From: Branchiostoma floridae
Taxonomy: Eukaryota; Chordata; Leptocardii; Amphioxiformes; Branchiostomatidae
Reading direction: 5' to 3'
DNA length: 62,000 bases
Assembly: GCF_000003815.2 (NCBI RefSeq)
Contig: NC_049983.1
Location: forward strand, 24,786,617-24,848,616
A program made the translations under genes and the position numbers. Position 1 is the first letter of the stretch; the number at the start of each line of letters is the position of its first letter. Positions 1-11,396 of this stretch are shown in pieces. The notes below the pieces were generated by a model, which was not told where the DNA came from, searched no databases, and saw only the letters and a list, made by a program, of their open reading frames with translations.

Positions 1-944
1 TCGGCCGAGCTAAAATTCTTGATTTGTAAAGGGGCTTTAATACGCCTTTTACGGTACCAGAACAGCTGGCCTCGACGTGGCAAATGCTATGGTCGGATGC
101 ACTAGCGAAAAACAAATTATTACATTTAAGTTGAGGGTAGAAATGTAGAGTATATAGAGAAGGACAACCTCAAGCCAGCCGTTCACACTTACGCCACATC
201 TTCAGAAAAGACGCTGGAGCCGCATGTTCCACGTTTAGGAACTTTATTCGAACCGACACACAACAATGTAATTGAAATGCTTAACAAAACAAATACTGTA
301 CAACATATCAAAACTAATGGCAGAAAATGGCTATCTCCAAGTGAACTCCTCAGTAAATATACATGTAGGTTATAATATCTCAATGAACTACATACTAGTA
401 GCAAAGTTCAGTCATATAAAGCTACCTAACATTTAACCTACAACTAGAACTATATGTACATTGTGAACTATACAAAATAAAATATAAAACTACTCAACCT
501 ACAAAAGCTAGTCAGCCTATAGCATATGCTCTAAATCAAAATGACCTAAAAAGCAGTCAATGAATCAACATGCTGTAAACTTTTTTTTCCTTTTCAGATC
601 AATCCAGTCGTTTCAACCGCGTTGGCGACTACAGTACAATTATAGCTAAGAGAACAACACAATAACAAAGTTAACACAACAATGTTATAGATATGCAGGA
701 AATCAAGTGCTGTACAATATATCAAAACATGACGGAAAAAAGTGTTATCAACTGCAATCTTTTAGTGAACTCCTCATTAAAAATAAAATATAGGTTATAC
801 ATGTCTCAGTGAACTACCTAGCAAGCTGCAGGTAAAACTCTTGTGCACAGGATATCCTGCTAGCACCCTTACACTAATATATTTCTTACATTGTAAGACA
901 GTAGACCTTCTTAAAAAATATTGCTTAACAGTATGCCAAAAGCG
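1..944. other. 3' flank of ZF-1, no other gene seen
   Basis: This AT-rich stretch has no coding sequence I can support. From about 300 onward it matches the 3' flanks of the other zinc-finger units, with short phrases such as 'cctacaaaa' and 'gaatcaacatgctgtaaac' that recur about 0.4-1 kb downstream of each stop codon. It is therefore probably the 3' untranslated or downstream region of ZF-1, read on the minus strand. The first ~180 bases have no match elsewhere in the window. Confidence 0.5.
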
Positions 945-1772
945 TTACTTTTGTTTGGTTTCTCTCCTGTGGGTTTTCATGTGAGCCTTCAGACCACTTA
1001 GCGTACCAAACTGCCTGCTGCACTCCTCACACCTGTAGGGTTTCTCCCCCGTGTGAGTGCGCATGTGTCTCTTCAGATGACTCCGCCTACGGAACTGCTT
1101 GCTACACTCCTCACATCCGTAAGGTTTATCCCCCGTGTGAGTCCGCATGTGTCTCTTTAGATCACTCAGCTGACTGAACTGCCTGCTACACTCATCACAC
1201 CTGTAGGGTTTTTCTCCTGTGTGAGTTCGAATGTGTTTCTTCAGATGAACCAGTTGACTGAACTGCTTGCTGCACTCCTCACATTTGTAGGATTTCTCAC
1301 CTGTGTGAGTCCGCATGTGTGACTTCAGATTGCAAAACTCACTGAACTGCCTGCTGCACTTCTCACACTTGTACGGTTTCTCACCTGTGTGAGTCCGCAT
1401 GTGAGACTGCAGATGACACAGCTGACTGAACTGCCTGCTGCACTCCTCACACATGAAGGGTTTCTCACCTGTGTGAGTCCGCATGTGAGCCTTCAGATGA
1501 CCCAGCAGACTGAACTGCCTGCTACACTCCTCACACCTGTAAGGTTTCTCCCCTGTGTGCGTCCGTATGTGTCTCTTCAGATCACTCAGCTTACTGAACT
1601 GCTTGTTGCACTCCTCACACCTGTACACCCTCACACCTTTGCCCTGCCCACTGGACTCTTTCCCGAACTCCTCAAGTTTTTCTCCTTGCCAGGTGAGAAC
1701 ACTGTTGGCAGAACCCCCTGCTGCTATTCTCCTGACGTCACCAATACTTTGTGCACTGTCTGTTGTTGCCAT
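945..1772 (-). CDS. ZF-1: C2H2 zinc-finger protein, 8 fingers
   Basis: This is a single coding exon of 275 codons. The start ATG gives the leader shared by all nine genes (MATTDSAQ...), and 22 bases upstream is a splice acceptor (TTTTTACAG) on the minus strand. Residues 1-48 are the leader; eight tandem 28-residue C2H2 fingers follow, C-x2-C-x12-H-x3-H, with TGEKP-type linkers (one TGEKS, one TGDKP). Helix positions -1, 2, 3, 6 read KSDR, LGHA, QCHS, ECNS, QVHK, QSDR, RSHR, TSGA. The protein is presumably a nuclear sequence-specific DNA-binding protein. No KRAB, SCAN, BTB or SET domain is visible. Exon 1 is probably at 3,809 or further upstream, because the nearer exon-1 copy has lost its donor. 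The reading frame is intact. The DNA target is unknown. Confidence 0.9.
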   Translation of the reverse strand: MATTDSAQSIGDVRRIAAGGSANSVLTWQGEKLEEFGKESSGQGKGVRVYRCEECNKQFSKLSDLKRHIRTHTGEKPYRCEECSRQFSLLGHLKAHMRTHTGEKPFMCEECSRQFSQLCHLQSHMRTHTGEKPYKCEKCSRQFSEFCNLKSHMRTHTGEKSYKCEECSKQFSQLVHLKKHIRTHTGEKPYRCDECSRQFSQLSDLKRHMRTHTGDKPYGCEECSKQFRRRSHLKRHMRTHTGEKPYRCEECSRQFGTLSGLKAHMKTHRRETKQK

Positions 1773-2098
1773 GTCAACCTATCTGGATCGACGTCTGTAA
1801 AAACAAGAGAAGCGAATATTAAAACGATGGGGAAATATGAATATTAAACTGGTTCCACAGGCCATTTTCAGTCAACCGATCCAAAACATTGAAACCGCTC
1901 TGAAACCATACAAAGAATGGGAAATAGTGTGTCACGTCTTCTAGCGTCCATTATATGAATTACTGACTTCCCAGAACGCTGGTGTGTGTTTTTGGGAGGG
2001 GCGCTGATTTGCAGTTCTAACATGGGCCAGGTTCTCTAATGCCGTGTTAAAAATCGGAAGTCAGAAATAAAGGCTGTTTCGAGAGCAACGCTCCGACA

Positions 2099-2450
2099 GT
2101 TAGTGAACCGTCCCGTGGTTTTCACACGCCCCTCTCTGGCCGGATGGAATCCAGATGTGAAACACTAGAATGGAAGTTCTGGTGCCGGGGCGCACGCAGG
2201 GGTTTACAGTATACACATGGACAGCGAAAACAAATCGACAGGGTCTCTGCCAATACCAGAATCAGTGACCCTTGATAACAGTGGACTTCATATACGGTAC
2301 AAAGGAGTTCAACACCGTGTTGTGATAAAATAGCAAACTTTTGTAAACACCACACAACATGATCTAATAACCCCCTGTCGACCCTCACGATCTGTTTACG
2401 TTTTCTTCTCCCGTCGTCAGCTTCTGACCTTCTTAAATTGGAAAGTTAGA
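2099..2450 (-). repeat. Conserved intronic block, copy 1
   Basis: One of ten copies of a ~350-bp block that begins (plus strand) AGTGAACCGTCCC and continues through a 'ggatggaatccagatgtg' phrase, a 'ggtgccgggg' phrase and an 'atctgtttacgttttct' phrase. It lies in the first intron of ZF-1 between the coding-exon acceptor and exon 1. Conservation in every unit points to a shared origin and perhaps an intronic regulatory role. Confidence 0.7.
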
Positions 2451-2599
2451 CATGTAATAGTGACATACAACAATACGATCCAGTACCAATTAACTGATAC
2501 AATTTCGACCAAACCACAATACGCCGCTACACTGATACAAACAGTTTGGGCTGAATGCAAGGGCTGATTTAAAATTAAAATTTAAATATCATAGCGCAC

Positions 2600-2830
2600 T
2601 GTACAGCCAAACGAAAAGGCACGCCGACACACATTTTCTGCTTTGACACCCCAACAAACCCTCGAACAGCAATACATGCTAACTTTTCTCAACTGGAAGT
2701 ACTGATAAATCACTCCAATATGACAAGGAACTCCTTTCCAGAGACGAAAAAACGGCTCAAGACCACAAAAAAGACTCGAGGATCGATGTACGAAACAAAC
2801 CGTACCCCTGCAGACAGGAAGTCTGTAAAA
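2600..2830 (-). pseudogene. Degenerate exon 1/promoter copy of ZF-1
   Basis: This matches exon 1 and the promoter block of the other units ('gagacgaaaa', 'cggctcaaga', 'ctgcagacaggaagt'). The splice donor that reads CAG|GTAAG elsewhere is altered here to CAGTTGAG, and about 17 bases just upstream of it (the 'cagtcgcctgttg' segment) are missing. At about 2,822 the sequence switches abruptly to the intron-acceptor sequence of another unit. It is probably non-functional. Confidence 0.6.
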
Positions 2831-3237
2831 ACAAAAACTGATTTTAAAATATGGCGAAATATGTGTAATTACGTATTGGTACAGTATAGAGTGTTCAAAG
2901 AAATGCTCGTTTTAGTAAACCAATTCAAAACATTGAGAAACCATACAAAGACTGGGAAACAGCGACCAGTTTTCGTTCGCAGACTTCTTGGAACAAGTTT
3001 TCATTTAGGGGAAAACAAACTTCCCAGAACTAGAGAACCAGGCCCATGTGAAAAAATGGCGAATATGCTTTCCCCCGAACAAAAACAAACGCCGGCACTC
3101 GGAGAAGTCTGTGAACAAGGCTATTTGTCTTCAATACACTACTAGTAGTTTGCGTGTTTTCTTGCTTTGAGGGTGCTTGGAGAGTAAAAATGCCACAATA
3201 AGTGAACCGTCCCGAGGTTTTTAAACGCACCTATCGC
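2822..3237 (-). pseudogene. Flank of a deleted tenth zinc-finger unit
   Basis: From the splice acceptor (GTTTTTACAG on the minus strand) into the intron, this matches the ZF-3 intron at about 12,150-12,370 and 13,386-13,560, including a 'ttcccccgaacaaaaacaaacgc' class of phrase shared only with ZF-3. The coding exon expected to the left of the acceptor is absent; promoter sequence of the neighbouring unit is joined there instead. This is what a deletion that removed a whole zinc-finger coding exon would leave. Confidence 0.65.
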
Positions 3238-3600
3238 AGTTAGTGAACCGTCCCGTGGTTCCCACGCGCCCCTGTCCTGTCTGGCCGCACGGCGGGATGG
3301 AATCCAGATGTGGAAAACAAGGCAGGAAGTTTTGGTGCCGGGCGCACATAGGGGTTTACCGTATTCACAGGGGTACTTTTGTAGCAAGAACAGATCAACT
3401 AGGTCCCTGCCAATACCAGAATCAGTGGCCATGATAACAGTGGACTTTAAATACGGTACATAGGAATTCAACATTGCGTGGGATAAAATGGCCAACGTTT
3501 GCATAGAAAAACCAGCATGATCTACTATTACTAACCCCCAGCTGACCCTCACGGCCTGTTTACGTTTTCTACTCCTGGCCCATCAAACTTTGAGAGCTAG
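3238..3600 (-). repeat. Conserved intronic block, copy 2
   Basis: Second copy of the intronic block, belonging to the deleted unit. A degenerate extra copy of its first ~35 bp ('agtgaaccgtcccgagg') lies just before it at about 3,200, the same local doubling seen in the ZF-3, ZF-5 and ZF-7 introns. Confidence 0.7.
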
Positions 3601-3808
3601 CTAAACATGCATAAGTACGATCTAGCATCTGATATAATTTTCTTATCCTAACTACGATACGCCGCTACACTGTAATAAACCGTTTGGGCCAGTCTTCAAT
3701 AGGCTGTTATGGCTTATATCACAGCCAAACGAAACGCCATGCCGACACATATTTCATTGTTTGGCCAACTCAACAAACCCGACACCGATAAAAGCCAACT
3801 TTTCTTAC

Positions 3809-4030
3809 CTGCAACTCAGTCGATACACAGTCGCCTGTTGAATCACTGCACAATGAACGCGGAACTCCTTTTCCAGAGACGAAAACGGCTGAAGATACAC
3901 CAAGGAAACTTGACGAGGTACCAAACGAACCGCGTAGCCCTGCAGACAGGAAGTCGCAATGCGCTGACCCGGAAATATATGTAGGAGGTCAAACTTTTCC
4001 TGATTGCCCAACAAATGTACACGAGCCTCC
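3809..4030 (-). promoter_or_regulatory. Exon 1 and promoter block used by ZF-1 (inferred)
   Basis: On the minus strand the exon ends TTGCAG|GTAAGAAAAG, a strong splice donor. Upstream lie the conserved exon-1 sequence, then ACTTCCTG and TTTCCGGGT motifs (ETS-type GGAA cores on the plus strand) and a TATATT stretch. Splicing from here to the acceptor at about 1,795 would make a ~2.0-kb first intron. No transcript evidence is available, so the transcription start is not fixed. Confidence 0.55.
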
Positions 4031-5658
4031 GTTTAACTGATTCGTTGACGGCAACACGTGAATGTTCTTAAACCGGCTGGTTCCTTGCCCAGGGTAAGAA
4101 CAATAAGGAAGTGGTCCCACTGTGACTTGTCCAGCAGTTTGAATGGTGGATTGACCCCCATAACCACATAAACTTATAAACATCCCAGACTGTCTACCAG
4201 CTAGAAACAATGGTCAGGGACAGATTAGCATATTACTGGTCACTGATTGAAATATTCTGTACTGGTTTTCATAGGAACATTATCAAATCATACAGAAGGA
4301 CCCAAAGTAAGTAGCAAAGTTACATAATGCAAGGTTTCAAGATAAGATCACGTGATAATAGGATAATACTATCTCCAGTTCTTGGAAAAACAACTTTCTT
4401 CAAATTTCAAATCATCCTTGTCAAAAGTGTATTAAAACATCTACTTACATCTACATTTCGAACTTGAAAATGTCTTCCATACAACTAATAGCCCTTTTAT
4501 GAGTTGTGTGTGTATAGAAACATGACTTGTAATACTTGACTTATAGTAAGAAACCAGTATAGACCTATGCTCTATAGAACTGTAAAAAAAACAACTACCA
4601 GCTGATGTCTCACACTGAATAGCAACCCAGTGTTGCCATTACTTCATATTCTGGACTAAGTGTCCTTCAACAAGCTAATTTCTTTATGATGTGTAGTCTT
4701 ACTTCAATTTCTTATCTGTTGTCTCTAGATTTCCAACATGATTTGAAGAGTAACTTGTACTTTCTCTGCCAGGCCACCACTGATGTTAACTGCACGGGTG
4801 CCTGTAGTATACTGAAGGCCATAGTTTACATTATCTGCTCTTTATATAGTTTTACCGGCCCTTTAATAAGTGATTGATATGTAATAACTTCTGTCTCCAA
4901 CTAAACTACCGATGTACCAAAAATCAAATGCCAAACATTTCCCAATACAACGTTCCATTTCCGTTCTACCTACAGACTGTGGGTCTTACAGCAAACATGG
5001 CCTGCAAAAAAACACAATATCTGAAACGTTTCTTGAATGTAGCTTTATTGAAGGATACTGTGCTGGACAGTACAGGGAATCAGATGATACTACGTTTGCA
5101 CAAAATTAACTACAGATAGTCCCACTGTTCTTACATGTAGACATTTGCGGCTTATTGGTCACATCGTTTCAACCGCATGGAAGACTTGAACAACATAACA
5201 ACAAAGCAGACTTAATGAATTATAGGTAATACTAATAGAACACAACAACAAAGTTATCCTAAACAATGAAGTAGAAATGAAGCAAAACAAGTGCTGTACA
5301 ACAAATCAAAACATGGCGGGAAAATAAGTGTTATCAAATGCAGTCTTTTAGTGAACTTATAGAATAACCAGAAATACCTTGTGAAATAAACGAGATAATC
5401 TTTAAAACTATCCAGCTATAACTTACAATGGACTATTTGACCTATTAAAAATTCCTGTAAAATAACCTACAAAACCAGTTAATGAATCAACATACTGTAA
5501 ACTATTTTTTTTTCTTTTTAAACAAACAATAGACAATAGAATAGAAACAATAGAACAAAAATGCAAAACAAAAGAAGAGCTGTACAAGATATCAAAACCA
5601 ATTAACCTTAACGAAAGTTGCTAAAAACTGCTGCCTATTTTTTATCTCTTCAGACAGA
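4031..5658. other. 3' flank of ZF-2, no gene seen
   Basis: This carries the conserved 3'-flank phrases found downstream of every zinc-finger gene. No reading frame here has a recognisable product. A conserved AATAAAGCTAC on the minus strand (5,044-5,049) is a candidate polyadenylation signal for ZF-2. Confidence 0.5.
5044..5049 (-). terminator. Candidate polyadenylation signal (AATAAA)
   Basis: AATAAA on the minus strand inside a phrase (AATAAAGCTAC) that recurs at the equivalent place in the 3' flanks of ZF-5, ZF-6, ZF-7 and ZF-8. It is about 1.65 kb past the ZF-2 stop, including the mariner insertion, so use is plausible but unproven. Confidence 0.35.
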
Positions 5659-6540
5659 TACGAGGGGTGATCAATAAGTTCTCGGCCCCACCTAGAAATG
5701 ATAAGCACAATTCAACTTTTGAGGCACAACTTCATAGTATGGAGCCTTTTATCCATATCCTCCAAATTTCAAATCATTGCAGTCATTACTTTAAAGGCAT
5801 TGTTTTTTTTGCAAATCAGAAGGTCAGTGGCGAGAAAAAAGTGGTGTGAATTGTGATCAGACATGTGTGGGTCGAGTTCCCCATGCCGTAAATTAACAAA
5901 AGACATTGTCAAAATGTTTGATAATGATTCTTTTCCTATTTCAAGCAAAAAGAATTGGGTGTCTGACTTCCAGCAGCGCAAGTTGACCCGCCACATCTGG
6001 TCAAGTCAATTGTCCACGTTTTTTCCTTCTCCCTTACCTAACATTACTGGGTGTTGCCTGCAAAGTAATGATCACAATAATTTGAATTTTGGTACATATT
6101 TATATAAGACTTTATACTTGACATCTATGCTTCGAAATCTGAGCTATGCTTATTATTTCTCGGTAAAGCCGAGGACTTATTAATAACTTCACGTACATGT
6201 ATAAAGTCTTATATAAATGTGTACCAAAATTCAAATTATTGTGATTATTACGTTGCAGGCGACACCCAATAACATTAGGTAAGGGATAACGAAAAAAAAG
6301 TGGACAATTGATCTGCAACCTGAGGTGTGTCGGTCAAATTGTCTGATCACACTTCACCTTCCTTTTACTCGCCACTTACCTTCTAATTTAGAAAAAAACG
6401 AACGTCTGGAAAGTAATGACTCCAATGATTTGTAATTAGGATATTGATCAAAGGCTTCATACTATAAAGTTGTGCCTCAAAATTGGAGTTGTGCTTATCA
6501 TTTCTAGGTGGGGCCGAAAACTTATTGATCACCTCTCGTA
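5659..6540. mobile_element. Mariner-type non-autonomous element, near-complete hairpin
   Basis: The ends are inverted repeats of each other: TACGAGGGGTGATCAATAAG on the left, and the complement of a CTTATTGATCACCTCTCGTA end on the right, each with a TA at the border. This end sequence and the TA target are typical of Tc1/mariner elements. The inverted repeat continues inward through most of the element to a centre near 6,120-6,190, so single strands could fold into one long imperfect hairpin. I see no transposase domain. It sits in the 3' flank of ZF-2. Confidence 0.8.
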
Positions 6541-6698
6541 TTACTTGTAACGAAACTACTTTGCAAAAAAAAAAAAAAAGTATATAAAGCTACAATATAT
6601 AGCAGTAGCATCCAAACCAACATAGCGCAGATGACGTCCACGGAAAAGCCTGTATGTATATGACAAAACTTGTCGAGTTAAACGGTATGCCAAAAGCG

Positions 6699-7606
6699 CT
6701 ACTGTTGAGTTTGTTTCCTGTGGGTTTTCATGTGAGTCTTCAGATTACTCAGCGTACTGAACTGCCTGCTGCACTCCTCACACCTGTAGGGTTTCTCACC
6801 TGTGTGAGTCCGCATGTGTGTCTTCAGATTACCCAGCTGACTAAACTTACTGCTACACTGCTCACATGTGTAGGGTTTCTCACCTGTGTGAGTACGCATG
6901 TGTGTCGTCAGACTTTCCAGCCGACTGAACTGCCTGCCGCACTCCCTACATCTGTGGGGTTTCTCCCTGTATGAGTCCGCATGTGAGTCTTCAGAGCTAT
7001 TAAGTGACTAAACTGCCTGCTGCACTCTTCACATGTGTAGGGTTTCTCACCTGTATGAGTACGTATGTGTTTCGTCAGACTTTGTAGCCGACTGAACTGC
7101 CTGCTGCACTCCTCACACATGTAAGGTTTTTCACCTGTGTGAGTCCGCATGTGAGACTTCAGATTGCCTAGATCACTGAACTGCCTGCTACACTCCTCAC
7201 AACTGTAAGGCTTCTCCCCTGTGTGAGTCCGCATGTGTTTCTTCAATGTGCCCAGCTGAATGAACTGCTTGCTGCACTGCTCACACCTGTAGATTTTCTC
7301 CCCTGTGTGAGTTCTCATGTGTCGTTCCAGATTACTAAGCCGACTGAACTGCCTGCTACACTCCTCACACTTATAGGGTTTCTCACCCGTGTGAGTCCGC
7401 CTGTGTACCTTCAGATGACTGGGCCGATTAAACTGCCTGCTGCACTCCTCACACCTGTACACCCTCACACCTTTGCCTCGCCCGCTGGGCTCTTCTCCGA
7501 ACTCCTCACATCTCTCTCCTTGCCAGGTTAGAACACTGTTAGCAGAACCCCCTGCTGCTCCTCTCTTGACGTCATCCACACCTTGTACGTTGTCTGCTGT
7601 CGCCAT
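6699..7606 (-). pseudogene. ZF-2: C2H2 zinc-finger gene, 9 fingers, one frameshift
   Basis: The start is MATADNVQ..., just inside a splice acceptor (TATACAG) at about 7,631; a longer upstream start would lie in the intron. The shared leader is followed by six intact fingers with contact residues NSHV, RSNR, QGTK, DGNS, RQSK, HIAT. Finger 7 is complete, but the linker between fingers 6 and 7 has lost one C from a CCCC run (about 6,964-6,970, plus strand). This shifts the frame and stops translation about 15 codons later. Fingers 8 and 9 (QGNT, TSNT) are open in the other frame. The product is either a six-finger truncated protein or a pseudogene. A single-base assembly error is a real alternative. 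ZF-8 is its segmental-duplication partner at the 5' end. Confidence 0.8.
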
Positions 7607-7776
7607 GTCAAATATAGCTGGGTAAACTGTCTGTATAAAAGAGACATAAAACAAATTTCAAATCATGAAAAACAATACATGTAGTTAAGTATTGACACAG
7701 TAACATGTCAGTATCTGGTGTAGAGCATTGCTTGTTTTCAGTGAAACAATACACAATGCTGATGCCGCTGGGAAAC

Positions 7777-8732
7777 TGGTGTTATTGGGAAAATCAAACA
7801 CAATATTCCTCTAAAGACCCTTTCAACTATTTACAACAGTCTTATATACCCGTACTTGACTTATTGCAATATAGTTTGGGGATGTGCCTGCCATACAACA
7901 CTTCACCAACTTACAACTCTACAAAAAAATCACACGAATGGCCACCGCCTCTGATTTTCTCTCACATACAGCCCCTTTATTTCTAAAATTGAAAATATTG
8001 AATGTGTTTGATATAAATAAGCTGCAAATTAGTATATTCACGTTTAACTGTCTTTCTAACAATCTCCCCGATATGTTTAAAACTTTCCTAAACCCTAATT
8101 CACATGTACACAATTATCATACCAGGCAAAGAAATCTACTCCATATCCCTCTCTTTCGAACATCATTAGCGCAGTCCGCCGTAAAATATAGATGTGCCAC
8201 AATCTGGAACAGTCTTCCTACAAATATCAAAAACACTTCTTCCCTCCTTACATTTAAAAATGCCCTGAAAACATATCTCATAAACCACCCTAGCCCCTTA
8301 TAGAAATATTTATCCCATCTTAATTCAAATTGCTATTATCATTTGATTTCATTGATCACACATTTTCTTCTTTTGTGTTACTATAACATATGACTGTGTT
8401 AGTTACTTCTCCTTGTTATTTATTGATCCACTGATCATACATCTTTTGTTGTATTATTATAACATATGATTGTGTTCGTTACTTATGTTTGTTATTTATT
8501 GATTTCACTGATCGTACATCTTTTGCATTATTATAACATGTGCTAGTTCTTTCTTTGTTAATTATGATTTCATTTATCATGTATTTTGTATAAGCATAGA
8601 GGAGGAGGGCACAGCATAAACCGTTAAGGTTTTTTCCCTCCTCCTGCACCTGTTTTATATTTTATTCTCTTCTGTATCTATTATCATTTTGTATGTGCAA
8701 ACTGAATAAACAAACAAAACAAAACAAACAAA
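7777..8732 (+). mobile_element. 5'-truncated LINE, 3' end, in ZF-2 intron
   Basis: The plus-strand frames encode the C-terminal part of a CR1/L2-like reverse-transcriptase protein: YCNIVWGC, then HNYHTRQRNL, then CATIWNSLP, which are conserved end-of-RT phrases. The element ends with AATAAA and an (AAACA)n tail. The paralogous intron of ZF-8 has the uninterrupted site at about 43,605, so the borders are known to a few bases; AAAC flanks both sides. This insertion is younger than the duplication that made the ZF-2 and ZF-8 introns. Confidence 0.8.
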
Positions 8733-9198
8733 CCACAGAAAGATTCAGAGGTAGTGACCAGTCTTTTATTTCTATTATATCCCTCTCAAAAACAAATTTC
8801 CTGTCCCTGCCTCTGAAACAAGCTGCTAGCCGGATTGTGCCCTGGCGAGAGCAGTTTACACCATGGCACAGGAGTCGCTGAAAATGTGTTCTCCAAACAG
8901 AGGCCAAGCGAGTCAGTAAAAATCCCAACCTCTGCTTAAAATGAAAATGGTCTTTTTGCAGTGTGCCACATTGTCAATAAAAAGTTTTTTTTGAATGATA
9001 TTGACGTATGCGATATCTAATGCTTGCAGGCATAACAATAAGACAAAAAACACAAAAAGAGAGTTTGAATGTTGACGCCGGACGTCAACCTATTCCTTTA
9101 ATTGCAATGTAAAACAAAGGCATCTCACAAAGTCATGCTGGTTTCTCTGTAAAATGTGCATCTCTCAAATTGATTTCTCAGTAGCACCCCTGCAGTAG

Positions 9199-9570
9199 TT
9201 AGTGAACCGTCCCGTGGTTTTCCCACGTCAGTGCCTAGCGCCTGGCTGCACGGCGGATGGAATCCAGATGTGGAAATCTAGGCGGGAAGTTCTGGTGCCG
9301 GGGCGCAAGTAGGGGTTTACAGTATACATGGGGGAAGCGACAACAGATCAACTCTGTCCCTGCCCAATACCAGAATCAGCGGCCCTTGATAACAGCAGTC
9401 TTCATGATCGGTACATAGAAATTCAACATTGCGTAGAGATCAAACTTTTTCAAAGGCTGAGCTTTCAAATAGAACACACAGCATGATCCAATGATCTACT
9501 AACCCCCTACCGACCCTCGCGATCTGTTTACGTTTTCTACTCCCCCGTCGTCAGCTTCCGACCATCAAGC
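9199..9570 (-). repeat. Conserved intronic block, copy 3 (ZF-2)
   Basis: Copy of the ~350-bp intronic block in the first intron of ZF-2. It is closest to the copy at 44,070, both sharing a 'cacgtcagtgcctagcgcctgg' class of variant, which supports the duplication of this segment. Confidence 0.7.
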
Positions 9571-9686
9571 AACTGTACGATCCAGCAATTGATATGATTT
9601 TCTTATCCTAACTACGTACGCCGCTACACTGAAATAAACAGTTTGGCCTGAATTATGTATAGACCAGACTACAACTTATAGGATGG

Positions 9687-9823
9687 ATACAGGGCCTTGG
9701 ATAATCCCCACAAACCAAACATCACAGTCAGCTGATTGCAGAGAGGAAGAAGCAGTTGATCAGGAGCGGTTCCATGGAGTGTGAACTCCTACTCAACCGA
9801 ATGACGTCTACTCTACTCTACTC
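9687..9823. other. ~140-bp insertion absent from the duplicate
   Basis: Between 'aggatggata' and 'ctgtacaaat' this copy has about 140 extra bases compared with the paralogous ZF-8 intron at about 44,567. It ends in a short 'ctact' microsatellite. I do not recognise the sequence. It could be an insertion here or a deletion there. Confidence 0.5.
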
Positions 9824-9956
9824 TATAATACTGTACAAATTCTACGCTGAATATAATGTCACAGCCAGTAAGGAAAAGGCACGCCGACACACATTCATAA
9901 TTTGTTTTGTCAACTCAACAAACCCTCAAACACCGATGCATGCCAACTTTCCTTAC

Positions 9957-10160
9957 CTGGAACTTGGTTGATACACAGTCGCCTGTTGAATTACTGCACT
10001 ATGACTGCGGGACTCCTTTTTCAGAGACAAAACGGCTCAAGACCCCAGGACGACTCGAGAAGGTGCTAAATTTTCTGACAGGAAGTTGGAATGCGCTGAC
10101 CCGGAAGATTATGCTGGTTCGGGGGGGGTTAAATTCCTTTACCTGATTATCTACCAAATG
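9957..10160 (-). promoter_or_regulatory. Exon 1 and promoter block of ZF-2 (inferred)
   Basis: On the minus strand exon 1 ends AGTTCCAG|GTAAGG, a good donor that pairs with the acceptor at about 7,631. Further upstream are the conserved ACTTCCTGTC and CTTCCGGGTC motifs. The LINE insertion lengthens this intron to about 2.3 kb. Confidence 0.55.
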
Positions 10161-11396
10161 TGCGCTGGTCTCCGTTTAACTTTAATGGTTCGTCAGAAGC
10201 AATGCGTGTCTATTGCTCTTAATACTAAATTGATACGTGATGACTTTTGTCTCCAACTTAACTACCGACGTACCAAAAATCATATGCCAAACATACGAAA
10301 GGTGAGGCGTTCTGTTCTCATTTTCTGCCATTTTTATCAATCTTACGTCGAAATACAATTTTTCATTTCCATTCTACCTACATTCTTAGTCAACAATAGT
10401 TTGAATCAAAGAAGATCACAAAAATTGTGCAACCATTCAAGGGTTCTTACTGATTCTTATTGGTTCTTACAGTGAACATGTACCTTTAGAAAACACAATA
10501 TCTAAAACTTTTCATCAGCTTCGCTTGATTGATGTTTTGCTGGACAGTGCAGGAAATTAGATAATACGTGTACTACTGGCACTTCCTTCTAAACCAAACG
10601 AAATTATTGAACAAACAATTCAACTTCTAACCTATAAAGAAACTATTTGACCTATAGCAAATAGCCTATATTAAAATAACCTATAAAAACAGTAATGGAA
10701 TCAGCATGCTGTAAACGTTTTAGTTTCTTTTCAAACGAACTTTCTCGCTAGATCTCTCGACTTTCAGCTGAGTCAGAGAAATAAGCTTTGTGGCCAATTA
10801 GTCCTGACATTTCCAATGTTTTGTAGGTTAATAACCTTAATGTAAACTGTAGTTAACGCAAATAAACAGTATAATAGAAATGCAAAATTAAGAAGTGCTG
10901 TACAAGAGAGGTACAAGGTAACAAAACTAATAACAAAAAAGTAAAAAAAGTTGCTATTAACTGCTGCCTGTTAGTGAACTCTTCAAAATACATTGCATAT
11001 CACTTCCAACAGAACTATTTTGTTAACCAACAAAACTATATAAGGCTACAATATGAGGAATCAAGATGCTGAAACATTTCTAAATAAACTCTCTCCTCTT
11101 TCTGTTTAAGAATAAGGATACAGATCAGGCTATATACACGTTTTGCTTCAACTATAACATGCGGTCTACAATGAATAAAGATAAAATTAAGATGTCACAA
11201 CCAACTAAGGTTATGTCGTCTCAAACAAAATGCAAAAAGGGGAAAAAGACAACTTTATCAACTTGTCATCACTTGATGGTCTTCTGATTAACTTCCTGCA
11301 CTGGTAATACTCCTGTGCACAAATTACCCTGCTTGCTTTCTTACACAAAATAGTTGTGCATCATCACTATGACAAAAAAATGTTGTACCAAAGGCG
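10161..11396. other. 3' flank of ZF-3, no gene seen
   Basis: AT-rich 3' flank that is nearly identical to 44,930-46,236 downstream of ZF-9. The AATAAAGCTAC signal seen in other units has decayed here. No protein-coding potential is visible. Confidence 0.5.

Noticed and set aside
1389-1847. Long plus-strand open frames opposite the zinc-finger exons (also at 16,105-17,331, 28,009-28,968, 32,757-34,094, 37,481-38,197, 42,282-43,508)
   Set aside because: They are antisense shadows: the repeated 84-bp finger codons happen to leave an antisense frame open, giving repeated [18 protein letters not shown]-like peptides. They have no independent start, domain or splice context.
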